Under the pieces are notes generated by a model. That model saw only the letters and a list, made by a program, of their open reading frames with translations. It did not search any database and was not told the DNA's origin. The translations under genes and the position numbers were made by a program. Shown piece by piece: positions 36,961 through 45,546 of a stretch of 61,564 bases of DNA (the stretch's first letter is position 1; the number at the start of each line of letters is the position of its first letter). The DNA is taken from contig CANLVU010000003.1 of the NCBI GenBank assembly GCA_947494535.1, positions 1-61,564 on the forward strand, given 5' to 3'. Origin of the DNA: Cytophagaceae bacterium (lineage in GTDB: Bacteria > Bacteroidota > Bacteroidia > Cytophagales > Spirosomataceae).

Positions 36961-36983
36961 AGAAGGCTTAAATTGAGCTTTCT
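36961..36983 (+). other. Small hairpin between ilvD and ilvB
   Basis: AGAAGGCT-TAAATTG-AGCTTTCT forms an 8-bp stem with one G-U pair. No T run follows, so it is more likely an mRNA processing or stability element than a terminator. Confidence 0.35.
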
Positions 36984-37019
36984 AATACGCTGAGACAAAA
37001 TTTTTGAAAATTGTTTACC

Positions 37020-38762
37020 ATGGGACAAACCCAAACTCAAACCGAAGCAGCTAATCAACCTGGCCAAAAGAAATTTTTGTCAGGCGCCCAAGCTATCATG
37101 CAATCATTGGTAGAGCAGGGTGTGGATACGATTTTTGGTTACCCTGGTGGTGCCATAATGCCTACCTATGATGCACTTTACGATTACCAAGATCACCTAA
37201 AACATATTTTAGTACGTCACGAACAAGGGGCAGGCCATGCAGCGCAAGGCTATGCACGTATGTTAAATAAGGCGGGCGTTTGCCTGGTGACATCTGGTCC
37301 TGGTGCCACGAATTTGATTACACCTATCGCTGATGCGATGTTGGATTCAACCCCTATGGTGTGTATCGTAGGTCAAGTAAAAGCCAATTTATTAGGTACT
37401 GATGCGTTCCAAGAGTGTGATTTGATCGGTATTTCGATGCCTGTGACGAAGTGGAACTACCAAGTAGTGGATGCGGATGAGATCCCAGAGATCATGGCGA
37501 AGGCCTTCTACATCGCGGAAACAGGTCGTCCTGGCCCCGTTTTAATTGATATTACCCGCACGGCTCAAACGGATTTGATGACCAAGCCATTCGAATACAT
37601 TCCTTGCAAATCAATTATTTCCTACAAACCACGCGTAGAGCCTAAGGCTGAGCACGTGGAGGCAGCAGCGAAATTAATTAATGGGGCAAAACGTCCTTAT
37701 ATCTTAGCCGGTCACGGTATAATCATTGCTGGTGCGGAAAAAGAATTAAATGAATTCGTAGACAAAACAGGTATTCCAGTAGCGACCACCTTGTTAGGAA
37801 TGTCTTCTATGGACGCGGATCATCCGTTATATGTGGGTTGGCCCGGTATGCATGGTAATTATGGCGCTAATGTGCTAACGAATTCTTGCGACGTTTTAAT
37901 TGCCATTGGAATGCGTTTCGATGACCGGATTACGGGTGATTTAAGTACCTATGCGAAACAAGCGAAAGTGGTTCATATTGAAATCGACCCAAGTGAAGTA
38001 GATAAAAATGTGAAGGCGGACGCTCCTGTGGTGGGTGATGCGAAGGCAGCACTTCGGGCTCTTTTGCCTTTAGTGAACAAAGCGGATCACAGCGAATGGA
38101 GAGCGGAGTTTAAGAAATACGACGACGAAGAGTACGAAAAAATCACGAAGAAAGACTTATTCCATGAAGGGGATAAGATCAAGATGGGTGAGGCCGTTAA
38201 TCTTTTGTCAGTTAAAACCAAAGGCGAAGCTGTCGTTGTGACTGATGTAGGTCAGCACCAAATGATTACTAATCGCTATTATCGTTTTAAAAAACGCAAT
38301 TCAATTGTTACTTCCGGTGGCGCTGGAACGATGGGCTTTGCCCTACCTGCCGCTTTTGGAGCAAAGGTAGCAGTCCCAGAACGCGAAGTAGTGGCGGTCA
38401 TCGGTGATGGTGGTTTCCAAATGACTTTGCAAGAACTAGGCACCATCGCGCAAAGCGGTTTGCCAGTGAAAATAATCATCTTGAATAATAACTTCTTAGG
38501 AATGGTTCGCCAATGGCAACAGCTCTTCTTTCAGAACCGTTATTCATTCGTTGAATTACAGAATCCTGATTTTATCACCATCGCTAAAGGTTTTGGCATT
38601 GCAGGCCATACGGTATCCGATCGGGCAGACTTAAGTAATTCTATCGATACTTTATTGAATTCAGATAAGCCTTATCTGTTAGAAATTATTTGCGAAAAAG
38701 AGGAAAATGTATTCCCCATGGTACCTGCAGGTGGCTGTGTAACAAGTATTAGGCTGGAATAA
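37020..38762 (+). CDS. ilvB: Acetolactate synthase large subunit
   Basis: Thiamine-diphosphate enzyme that makes 2-acetolactate or 2-aceto-2-hydroxybutyrate, the committed step of branched-chain amino acid synthesis. The ATG at 37020 (MGQTQTQTEAANQ, 580 aa) is preferred over the TTG start in the ORF track. The substrate-activating Glu is in LVRHEQGAGHAAQGYAR; the central FAD domain contains MHGNYGANVLTN; the ThDP motif is GDGGFQMTLQELGT ... IILNNNFLGMVRQWQ. The small subunit gene follows after 2 bp. Confidence 0.96.
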   Translation: MGQTQTQTEAANQPGQKKFLSGAQAIMQSLVEQGVDTIFGYPGGAIMPTYDALYDYQDHLKHILVRHEQGAGHAAQGYARMLNKAGVCLVTSGPGATNLITPIADAMLDSTPMVCIVGQVKANLLGTDAFQECDLIGISMPVTKWNYQVVDADEIPEIMAKAFYIAETGRPGPVLIDITRTAQTDLMTKPFEYIPCKSIISYKPRVEPKAEHVEAAAKLINGAKRPYILAGHGIIIAGAEKELNEFVDKTGIPVATTLLGMSSMDADHPLYVGWPGMHGNYGANVLTNSCDVLIAIGMRFDDRITGDLSTYAKQAKVVHIEIDPSEVDKNVKADAPVVGDAKAALRALLPLVNKADHSEWRAEFKKYDDEEYEKITKKDLFHEGDKIKMGEAVNLLSVKTKGEAVVVTDVGQHQMITNRYYRFKKRNSIVTSGGAGTMGFALPAAFGAKVAVPEREVVAVIGDGGFQMTLQELGTIAQSGLPVKIIILNNNFLGMVRQWQQLFFQNRYSFVELQNPDFITIAKGFGIAGHTVSDRADLSNSIDTLLNSDKPYLLEIICEKEENVFPMVPAGGCVTSIRLE

Positions 38763-38764
38763 TT

Positions 38765-39301
38765 ATGTTAACGAATTACACTATTTCTATTTTTACGACG
38801 AATACGGTCGGTCTATTGAATCGCATCACGATTATTTTCACGCGCCGTCGGGTAAATATCGAGAGTTTGACTGTTTCAGAGACAGAGCGTAGAGGCGTAT
38901 CGCGTTTTACAATTGTGCTTAAGCATGAAAATCGCGAATTCGTAGAAAAATTAGTTCGCCAAATCCGTAAAGTAACCGACGTTCTCGCGGTGTTTGGTTA
39001 CCTAGATGACGAAATCGTGTTCAACGAAATTGCCTTATTTAAAATCGCAACTCCATTAGGAGGGACGCCAGTAGATGTTAAATCGATTAATTTAGATTGG
39101 AATGCGAAGATTGTGCATTTTGGACTAGATTATGTGGTGGTGGAAAAGAACGGGTCAGAAGAAGAAATTCAAGAGTTTTATACCTATTTGAAGAAATGGG
39201 AAATTTTAGAGTACGTTAAGTCGGGTCGTGTGGCCGTAGGTAAAACAGAGAAAGGCTTAGTGGAGTTTTTGCCGGAAGAAGGCAATTGGGAAATCGTATA
39301 A
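38765..39301 (+). CDS. ilvN: Acetolactate synthase small (regulatory) subunit
   Basis: A 178 aa regulatory subunit. The N-terminal ACT domain starts YTISIFTTNTVGLLNRITIIFTRRRVNIESLTV, where valine usually binds to inhibit the enzyme; the C-terminal half is the second ACT-like domain. Its position directly after ilvB, with a 2-bp gap, supports 1:1 synthesis. The symbol ilvH would be equally valid. The overall length is close to that of E. coli IlvH (163 aa). Confidence 0.95.
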   Translation: MLTNYTISIFTTNTVGLLNRITIIFTRRRVNIESLTVSETERRGVSRFTIVLKHENREFVEKLVRQIRKVTDVLAVFGYLDDEIVFNEIALFKIATPLGGTPVDVKSINLDWNAKIVHFGLDYVVVEKNGSEEEIQEFYTYLKKWEILEYVKSGRVAVGKTEKGLVEFLPEEGNWEIV

Positions 39302-39334
39302 TCGAACAAAGAATATAAATTAAATAACAAAAAA

Positions 39335-40378
39335 ATGGCAAAGATTAATTTCGGTGGAGTTGTTGAAGACATCGTAACAAGAGAAGAGTTTCCATTAGAG
39401 AAAGCTAGACAAGTATTAGCAGACCAAACGATCGCCGTGATTGGATATGGAGTTCAAGGTCCAGGGCAAGCGTTAAACATGAAAGACAATGGTCTGAATG
39501 TAATCGTAGGTCAACGTAAAGGTAAAACGTATGACAAAGCTGTCGCTGACGGTTGGGTTCCAGGTGTGACTTTATTTGAAATCGAAGAAGCTTTGGAAAA
39601 AGGAACCATCATCTGTTACTTACTTTCGGATGCCGCTCAAATCGAGTTATGGCCTACAGTGAAGAAATATTTAACAGCTGGGAAGTCACTTTATTTCTCA
39701 CATGGATTCGGTATTACCTACAAAGAGAAGACAGGAATTATTCCTCCAGCAGATGTAGACGTATTCTTAGCTGCACCTAAAGGTTCAGGTACTTCTTTAC
39801 GTCGTTTATTCGTAGCAGGTAAAGGTTTGAACTCTTCGTTCGCTGTTTACCAAGATGCGACTGGAAAAGCACGTGAGAAATGTATCGCTATGGCAATTGG
39901 TGTAGGTTCTGGTTATTTATTCGAAACTGATTTCTATAAAGAAGTAACGTCTGACTTAACAGGTGAGCGTGGTACTTTAATGGGTGCTATCCAAGGTATC
40001 TTCGCTGCGCAGTATGAAGTATTACGCGCGAATGGTCACTCGCCATCAGAAGCATTCAACGAAACGGTGGAGGAGTTAACGCAATCGTTAATGCCATTAG
40101 TTGCTGAGAACGGAATGGATTGGATGTACGCAAACTGCTCTACTACAGCACAACGTGGGGCATTGGATTGGTGGAAGCCGTTCCGCGATGCTACCAAGCC
40201 GGTATTCGAGAAATTATATAATTCAGTTAAAACTCAAGCAGAAGCTGAGCGTTCCATTACGTTGAACTCTCAGCCGGATTACCGCGTGAAATTAGAAGCT
40301 GAATTAAAAGAAATGCGTGATTCAGAAATGTGGAGAGCAGGTGCTGCAGTACGTAGCTTGCGTCCAGAGAATAACTAA
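39335..40378 (+). CDS. ilvC: Ketol-acid reductoisomerase
   Basis: NADPH- and Mg-dependent isomerisation and reduction of acetolactate products, between IlvBN and IlvD. The 347 aa length is class I. The cofactor loop is VIGYGVQGPGQALNMKDNGLNVIVGQRKG, where GQRKG would contact NADPH phosphate. Metal-binding motif appears in DLTGERGTLMGAIQGIFAAQYE, with the second set in EELTQSLMPLVAENGMDWMYANCSTTAQRGALDW. Ends at a terminator, closing the ilvDBNC unit. Confidence 0.96.
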   Translation: MAKINFGGVVEDIVTREEFPLEKARQVLADQTIAVIGYGVQGPGQALNMKDNGLNVIVGQRKGKTYDKAVADGWVPGVTLFEIEEALEKGTIICYLLSDAAQIELWPTVKKYLTAGKSLYFSHGFGITYKEKTGIIPPADVDVFLAAPKGSGTSLRRLFVAGKGLNSSFAVYQDATGKAREKCIAMAIGVGSGYLFETDFYKEVTSDLTGERGTLMGAIQGIFAAQYEVLRANGHSPSEAFNETVEELTQSLMPLVAENGMDWMYANCSTTAQRGALDWWKPFRDATKPVFEKLYNSVKTQAEAERSITLNSQPDYRVKLEAELKEMRDSEMWRAGAAVRSLRPENN

Positions 40379-40401
40379 ATTTCCCTTTTGGGACTTGAAG
40401 G

Positions 40402-40434
40402 AGGGTAGATGCTTTAAGTGTCTGCCCTTTTTTA
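40402..40434 (+). terminator. Intrinsic terminator after ilvC
   Basis: AGGGTAGA / TCTGCCCT, an 8-bp stem with one G-U pair and an 11-base loop, followed by TTTTTT. Confidence 0.8.
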
Positions 40435-40686
40435 TTTCAAGCTTTGTCTGTTAATAGTGGTGTGCCTCTTAAAAAAAATGCAAAATTTTATATTCTGCCC
40501 GCGTTTCGTATACTAGATTAAGTATCTTATTTATTGTATTTTTTTAGATTATTATTAGTTTTTTAATCTAAATTAAATACAAATGAAGATTATTAATCTA
40601 TATCCTCTGCTCTGTACTCTCTCATCTCCTTGTTTCCAACTAGGAATTCTTGTAATTTCACATCGAAATAAAACACCTAAAATCAG
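40435..40686. other. AT-rich leader region upstream of leuA
   Basis: No ORF of note. Contains the inverted repeat TTTAGATTA / TAATCTAAA (40543-40551 and 40564-40572) and a short CT-rich block at 40596-40632. The leuA promoter must lie here, but no clean TAnnTTTG box was seen. Confidence 0.5.
40596..40632. repeat. CT-rich mosaic block 2
   Basis: Short block of CTCTGCTCTGTACTCTCTC type words, of the same style as arrays 1, 3, 4 and 5, about 50 bp upstream of leuA. Confidence 0.55.
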
Positions 40687-41826
40687 ATGAGTAACCGAAT
40701 TCAAATTTTTGATACGACCTTACGTGACGGCGAACAAGTTCCCGGCTGCCAATTAAACAGAGAAGAAAAAGTAGAAGTTGCTTTACAACTCGAGTTGCTA
40801 GGGGTGGATATCATTGAAGCAGGTTTTCCCATCTCATCGCCAGGTGATTTCGCTTCGGTTCAAGCCATTTGTGATGCGGTTAAAGAGCCCACCATTTGCG
40901 CCTTAACGCGTGCCAAAAAAGAAGATATCGACGCCGCAGTGGCTGCTCTTAAATCAGCACGAAAGCCACGTATTCATACAGGCATCGGTTCATCAGATGT
41001 TCACATCAAGCATAAATTCAATTCAACACGCGAAGAAATAATCGAACGCGGGGTCTGGGCTGTGAAGTATGCCAAATCCTTCGTAGAAGATGTCGAGTTC
41101 TTCGCTGAAGATGCGGGTCGTGCTGATTTGGCTTTTTTAGCCCAATTGACACGCGAGGTCATCAAAGCTGGAGCTACTGTCGTTAACTTACCAGACACAA
41201 CAGGTTATTTATTGCCTCATGTCATGCATGATCGCATCAAGTATTTGTACGAAAATGTAGATAACATCCACCAGGCTACCATCTCCATGCATAATCACAA
41301 TGACTTAGGTTTAGCCACAGCGAACACGATCGCCGGAATTCAGGCCGGTGCTCGCCAAGTCGAAGTAACGATTAATGGAATTGGAGAGCGCGCTGGAAAT
41401 ACTTCTTTGGAAGAAATTGCTATGATTTTAAACGTACATAAGGATTTAGGATTCACTACGGGCATTAAGCCAAAATATCTGTACCCAACCAGTACGCTCG
41501 TTTCCAATTTAATGGGAATGAACGTCCAGCCAAACAAGGCAGTCGTAGGAGCAAATGCTTTTGCGCATTCGTCAGGTATTCATCAAGATGGCTTCTTGAA
41601 GCACGCGCAAAACTATGAAATTATGAACCCAGAAGATGTGGGTGTTTCATCGTCAGCCATTTTATTAACCTCCCGTTCAGGTCGCGCCGCACTGCGTCAC
41701 CGTTTAACGTTATTAGGTTATGATTTTGAGAAGCCTGAATTAGATAAGATTTATACGCGCTTCTTGTTGATGGCGGATGATCGGAAGATGATTCATGATG
41801 CGGATCTTCGCGAGTTGATTGGATAA
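40687..41826 (+). CDS. leuA: 2-isopropylmalate synthase, short form without regulatory domain
   Basis: Condenses 2-ketoisovalerate with acetyl-CoA, the first step of leucine synthesis. HMGL-like TIM barrel with the metal and catalytic motif FDTTLRDGEQVPGCQLN at residue 8, TISMHNHNDLGLATANTIAG with metal-binding His-x-His, and GIGERAGNTSLEEIAM; the communication region FAHSSGIHQDGFLKH is present. At 379 aa it ends soon after the barrel and lacks the ~120-residue C-terminal allosteric domain of longer LeuA proteins, so classical leucine feedback inhibition is not expected. Citramalate or homocitrate synthase are alternatives; the neighbouring ilv genes favour LeuA. Confidence 0.88.
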   Translation: MSNRIQIFDTTLRDGEQVPGCQLNREEKVEVALQLELLGVDIIEAGFPISSPGDFASVQAICDAVKEPTICALTRAKKEDIDAAVAALKSARKPRIHTGIGSSDVHIKHKFNSTREEIIERGVWAVKYAKSFVEDVEFFAEDAGRADLAFLAQLTREVIKAGATVVNLPDTTGYLLPHVMHDRIKYLYENVDNIHQATISMHNHNDLGLATANTIAGIQAGARQVEVTINGIGERAGNTSLEEIAMILNVHKDLGFTTGIKPKYLYPTSTLVSNLMGMNVQPNKAVVGANAFAHSSGIHQDGFLKHAQNYEIMNPEDVGVSSSAILLTSRSGRAALRHRLTLLGYDFEKPELDKIYTRFLLMADDRKMIHDADLRELIG

Positions 41827-41880
41827 AACAAAATTCTAAATCGTGCTACGCAATGATTTGTGAATTTTATTTTCCCCAAT

Positions 41881-41910
41881 CTCCTCTCTACAATCTCTTA
41901 TCTACTTTGC
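41881..41910. repeat. CT-rich mosaic block 3
   Basis: CTCCTCTCTACAATCTCTTA-type words between leuA and the 17-bp palindrome. Confidence 0.55.
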
Positions 41911-41914
41911 ATAT

Positions 41915-41952
41915 GCATTAAAAAAGGGAACAGAGGTTCCCTTTTTTAATGC
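41915..41952. terminator. Bidirectional terminator between leuA and mscS-like gene
   Basis: Perfect 17-bp stem GCATTAAAAAAGGGAAC / GTTCCCTTTTTTAATGC with loop AGAG. Both strands show a T run at the base, so it can stop leuA transcripts and those from the opposing gene. It sits between CT-rich blocks 3 and 4. Confidence 0.85.
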
Positions 41953-41954
41953 CA

Positions 41955-42024
41955 TCTTTATGCTTTATGCTCTATTCTTTATGCTTTAATCTATACTCTA
42001 TACTCTCCTCTCTCTACTCTCTCT
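41955..42024. repeat. CT-rich mosaic array 4
   Basis: Words such as TTTATGCTTTATGCTCTATT and CTATACTCTATACTCTC; close in wording to array 1 (TTTATGCTCTATGCTTTAAA). Ends at a hairpin overlapping the mscS stop codon. Confidence 0.7.
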
Positions 42025-42043
42025 AGCGGCCTGCGGCCGCTAG
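42023..42043 (-). terminator. Hairpin overlapping the stop codon of the mscS-like gene
   Basis: CTAGCGGCC-TGC-GGCCGCTAG, a 9-bp perfect, GC-rich stem whose right arm includes the TAG stop (42040-42042). No T run on the minus strand, where CT-array complement (GA-rich) follows. Confidence 0.6.
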
Positions 42044-43107
42044 CTCCTCGCCATCACAATCTTTTCCTTCTCCAACACCTTCAGTATCCCTAGATTGACA
42101 GCCTGTTTTGTCGCTTGGAACTTTGCAAAGTCTTTGGTCTGAACAAAATAAGTCACTGAAATATCAATAGAATAGGCACTAAAACCCTCAAAAATCACTT
42201 TAGGGGCCTTTTTCTTGCACAAAGGCTCTTCTAGAATAAGAGCTTCAATGCTTGCAATGGCTGATTCAATTTGAGAAGGCTTGGTGTTTAACTCACAAAG
42301 AAGTGTGTATTTAGCTCGTCTAAAATCACGCTCACTCATATTTTCGAGAGATTGTGAGGTGAGCAGACGATTAGGAACTAGGATTAGATTGCCATCTGCA
42401 CCTCTGATGCGAGTGCTTCTAAATCCAATTTTTTCGATATCTCCACTGATGGACCCTATTTGAATATTATCACCTACTACAAAGGGTAAATCCAAGAAGA
42501 TGGTGAATGAAGCAAATAAATTTTCTAGGGTTTCACGGGCTGCTAAAGCTAAGGCCAAACCTCCGATTCCTAAACCAGTGATCAATGCCACCACATCCAC
42601 TTCAAAAACGCGACCAAGGAAAACAAATCCAGCAGCCGTGATAATAAATACCATCGATAGGTCGTTCAGGAAGGGAATGAATTGTTGTTTGGATTTTTGG
42701 TCAGCTCCGTTCCACTTTTCTTGGGCTACTAAAATAACCACCTTCATTAAGCGAACTACTACCCAAGTAATGGTGAAAATAACCGCTGATTCGAAGGCTT
42801 TTTCAAGGAGGTAAAGTAGGCCAAATTTTTCCATCGGCTGGATATTCCAGGCGGATGGTACGTGTAAATTTTGGACTGCAAAATACAAAAAGATCCAAAA
42901 TATGAGTAATTCGAAGGGTTTGCGAATAAGTTGAACACAATCTTGAATGGAGATTGATTCGTCTGGGATAAAGCGGTAAACAATTTTTGAAAATGAATTA
43001 GAGAAAAAACGTCTTAATATAAAACTGATTAACATAATTCCTCCAAAAAGGATCATATCCCATGCTGAATTATCTAAATAGATCCCATTTTTTAAATCTT
43101 CAATCAT
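42040..43107 (-). CDS. MscS-family mechanosensitive ion channel
   Basis: Inner-membrane channel that opens under membrane tension during osmotic downshock. The start at 43107 (MIEDLKNGIYLDNSAWDMIL, 355 aa) is chosen because the longer ORF adds 43 polar residues that run into the divergent promoter. Four hydrophobic segments precede the family core: pore helix GLGIGGLALALAARETLENLFAS, then the beta domain FVVGDNIQIGSISGDIEKIGFRSTRIRGADGNLILVPN. The C-terminal alpha/beta domain is short. The last codons form part of a hairpin. Diverges from the outer-membrane protein gene. Confidence 0.92.
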   Translation of the reverse strand: MIEDLKNGIYLDNSAWDMILFGGIMLISFILRRFFSNSFSKIVYRFIPDESISIQDCVQLIRKPFELLIFWIFLYFAVQNLHVPSAWNIQPMEKFGLLYLLEKAFESAVIFTITWVVVRLMKVVILVAQEKWNGADQKSKQQFIPFLNDLSMVFIITAAGFVFLGRVFEVDVVALITGLGIGGLALALAARETLENLFASFTIFLDLPFVVGDNIQIGSISGDIEKIGFRSTRIRGADGNLILVPNRLLTSQSLENMSERDFRRAKYTLLCELNTKPSQIESAIASIEALILEEPLCKKKAPKVIFEGFSAYSIDISVTYFVQTKDFAKFQATKQAVNLGILKVLEKEKIVMARS

Positions 43108-43213
43108 TCTGTCAATTATTTTGAATTCAAATATAGCTAATAACTTAGTCGATTGTGAAATAAAATTACGACCTTTGCACACTATTATTCCCGAAAGGGA
43201 GGATTTTAATTCT

Positions 43214-44521
43214 ATGATTTTTATTTCTTTGGACAAGCCTACAACCTTTATAAAAACGCTTCGTTATCTGCTAATCGTTTTGTTTCTACTTGTGTCTCCA
43301 GTTGCTTGGGCACAGACCATCTTGAATTCCCCGTATTCTTATTTAGGTATGGGTGAGATTCAGAGCGGCGATAATGCTACTCAAATGATGATGGGTGGAA
43401 TTGGTGTATCGAACTCGAATGGTATTTATAGTAATACGGTAAATCCCGCTTTGTTAGCCAGAAACCGGTACACAAATTTAGAGGTAGGAATAAATACGGA
43501 ATACAAAACATTACAAGATTATCGTCAACAGCAAAAGATTTTAGGAGGCAATTTTCAGTCGTTAAATTTGACCTTACCTCTTACTTCACGCTGGACAATG
43601 TCAGTAGCTATTCGTCCTCATTCGGCGGTGGAATATGAGACAAAATCATATCGCCGTCTAAATTTACTAGGTGTGGATAGTTTAATTTATTCATATAAAG
43701 GAAGTGGAGGGGTAAATAAAGTTTCGATTTCAAATGGTTTTCGACTTGGTAAAGAGTTTTATGTTGGCTTACAAATGGATTATTTATTTGGCCAAGTAAA
43801 TCGAAATGTAGCAACACAGAATTTGTCTGATGGTCAATACTATAAAGTTCAATTAGAAGATTTGACGTCTTATTCTGATTTCCAATTTAAGGCAGGATTC
43901 GCATACCGACATAAGTTGAAGCCGGATTTATTTTTGAATTTGGGGGCTACTCTTGATCTAAAATCAACGGTTAACGCAAATCAAGTGAAGCGTTTCGCGA
44001 CGTTTGATATTTCTGGTTTGAGTATTATTAATGCAGATACTTTAGATAATTTGGCTGTTTCTGTACAGCAAATTCCGGTAACTAAGCGATTTGGTGTCAG
44101 TGTAGAAAAATTGGCAAATTGGATGTTCGGTATTGATTATACGCATACAGATTGGAGTAAAGTTTCCAATAATTTAGGTCGTTCTACTTCTTTGCCTTCT
44201 TCTCATAAAGTTTCTGTTGGAGGGGAATACACCCCTGATTATGAGTCAATTTCGAATTACTTCAAACGGACTACGTACAGAATAGGGGCTTCCATTGAGA
44301 AAACCCCTTATGATTTCTTAGGTAATGGTAGTTATGCCATTGATAAAAATGTAAGTTTTGGATTTGCCTTACCGCTTCGCAATCTATCCCTCCTTAATAT
44401 CGCATATCAAGTGGGTCGCCGTGGTTTGATCACTGAAAATGGGATGGAGGAGCAATATCACAGGATAACTTTGGGATTAACTTTTAGTGACCTTTGGTTC
44501 CAAAAACAGAAAATCAACTAA
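43214..44521 (+). CDS. Outer-membrane beta-barrel protein (FadL/OmpP1-like fold)
   Basis: A 435 aa protein. The start at 43214 gives MIFISLDKPTTFIKTLRYLL, whose later part RYLLIVLFLLVSPVAWAQ is a signal peptide; the ORF-track start at 43121 adds 31 residues without family features. The mature protein begins TILNSPYSYLGMGEIQSGDN and contains NSNGIYSNTVNPALLARNRY, a pattern of FadL/PorV-type barrels in Bacteroidota that have an early NPA-like loop. Ends in alternating strands (ITLGLTFSDLWF). It lies 9 bp before lptC, a neighbour pair that would fit an envelope-building function, but its own role is unknown. Confidence 0.82.
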   Translation: MIFISLDKPTTFIKTLRYLLIVLFLLVSPVAWAQTILNSPYSYLGMGEIQSGDNATQMMMGGIGVSNSNGIYSNTVNPALLARNRYTNLEVGINTEYKTLQDYRQQQKILGGNFQSLNLTLPLTSRWTMSVAIRPHSAVEYETKSYRRLNLLGVDSLIYSYKGSGGVNKVSISNGFRLGKEFYVGLQMDYLFGQVNRNVATQNLSDGQYYKVQLEDLTSYSDFQFKAGFAYRHKLKPDLFLNLGATLDLKSTVNANQVKRFATFDISGLSIINADTLDNLAVSVQQIPVTKRFGVSVEKLANWMFGIDYTHTDWSKVSNNLGRSTSLPSSHKVSVGGEYTPDYESISNYFKRTTYRIGASIEKTPYDFLGNGSYAIDKNVSFGFALPLRNLSLLNIAYQVGRRGLITENGMEEQYHRITLGLTFSDLWFQKQKIN

Positions 44522-44530
44522 TTTGCTCTC

Positions 44531-45073
44531 ATGCGCAATTCGAGCCTACTCTTTTTGCTCTTGATCACCTGCACATTTTTTTCCTGTCGCGAGAAGGTCG
44601 ATGATTCTAAGGCTTTCTATTCGGGTCCGAAATCTGAATTATTTGGCATCGACATGGTTTATTCTGATTCCGCTAGAAAAGTAATTAGAATGGTGACGGA
44701 TGTACAATGGACTTTGTCTACTGAAGATCGGGTATATCCTAAAGAAGTAAAACTTTGGTTTTTTGATAAAAAAGGAAGGATTACTTCCGAAGTTCGAGGT
44801 GATTCAGCCCATTATTATCGGGTAAAAAATACGTACAAGCTTATTGGTCATGTTGTTATTCATAACATTGAAAAAGAAGAAACCCTGAAGACGGATGAGT
44901 TCAATTGGGTAGTTACAGAAAAACGTATTTTTACTGACAAGGCGGTTCAATTAAGAACCCGAACTGAATTAGTCAATGGAGTGGGTCTGGATGCCGCCCA
45001 AGATTTTTCTACTTACTCTTTAAGACAAGTACGTAATTCGGTGGTGGCAGTCGAAGGAATGCCTACGAATTAG
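44531..45073 (+). CDS. lptC: LptC-like LPS export lipoprotein
   Basis: A 180 aa protein with a lipobox ending at Cys19 (TCTFFSCREKVDD). The rest is a single LptC/OstA-type beta-jellyroll: MVYSDSARKVIRMVTDVQW, EVRGDSAHYYRVKNTYKLIG and DEFNWVVTEKRIFTDKAVQL, where the last is the family hallmark '(L)xTDExxWxxxxxxIxTxxxV'. LptC carries LPS from the LptBFG transporter towards the periplasmic bridge. Being a lipoprotein rather than a bitopic protein is common in Bacteroidota. Its stop region overlaps the convergent cytochrome gene by 4 bp. Confidence 0.85.
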   Translation: MRNSSLLFLLLITCTFFSCREKVDDSKAFYSGPKSELFGIDMVYSDSARKVIRMVTDVQWTLSTEDRVYPKEVKLWFFDKKGRITSEVRGDSAHYYRVKNTYKLIGHVVIHNIEKEETLKTDEFNWVVTEKRIFTDKAVQLRTRTELVNGVGLDAAQDFSTYSLRQVRNSVVAVEGMPTN

Positions 45074-45438
45074 CGACAGTTTTTGAGTGCTAGTTTCACA
45101 CTGTCTACAGGATAAATCTGTTTTTTACCACCCCATTTTTCACGCATATACGTAATTAATTCTGCGATGTCTAATGCTTGAATTTTAGCATTAGCAGGCA
45201 TAAATCCATTTCCCTTCTTTCCATTTTTTAGTAAGCAGGCCAAAGCCTCCGGGCTTAATTTTGTTTTCTGAATAGACGGATACAAATCGCGTAATCCTGA
45301 TCCATCTGCCTGGTGGCAATTCTCACAATGTGTTTGATACAAGGCCATACCCTCTACGGAATATTGCTGCTGGGTGATTTCTTCCTTGCTCTGGCAAGAG
45401 AAAAAAAACGGGGTTAATAAAAGAAGTAAGTATTTCAT
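45070..45438 (-). CDS. Small c-type cytochrome lipoprotein
   Basis: A 122 aa lipoprotein (lipobox ending at Cys15, TPFFFSCQS) with one haem c site, C38-E-N-C-H42, in ALYQTHCENCHQADGSGLRDLYP. A later Met in NGFMPANAKIQ is the probable sixth haem ligand. It likely passes electrons in the periplasm or at the outer membrane. Separated from the SCO1-like gene by array 5 but on the same strand, which fits a respiratory or copper-oxidase setting. It overlaps the 3' end of lptC tail-to-tail. Confidence 0.9.
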   Translation of the reverse strand: MKYLLLLLTPFFFSCQSKEEITQQQYSVEGMALYQTHCENCHQADGSGLRDLYPSIQKTKLSPEALACLLKNGKKGNGFMPANAKIQALDIAELITYMREKWGGKKQIYPVDSVKLALKNCR

Positions 45439-45450
45439 GTTTTTTTTTCT

Positions 45451-45546
45451 AAGATTAGAGAGAGGAGAGTATAGATAAGAGAGTATAGATAAGAGATAAG
45501 AGATTGGCTTACTCTTTACTCTATGCTCTATAATCTCTACTCTCTT
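45451..45546. repeat. CT/GA-rich mosaic array 5 (strand-switching)
   Basis: The left half is GA-rich (GAGAGGAGAGTATAGATAAG style) and the right half, from about 45508, is CT-rich (TACTCTTTACTCTATGCTCT). Holds GCTCTATAATCTCTACT identical to a word in array 1. No gene. Confidence 0.75.

Noticed and set aside
43108-43236. Extended N-terminus of the MscS-like protein
   Set aside because: The added residues are not membrane-like and overlap the divergent gene's upstream region.
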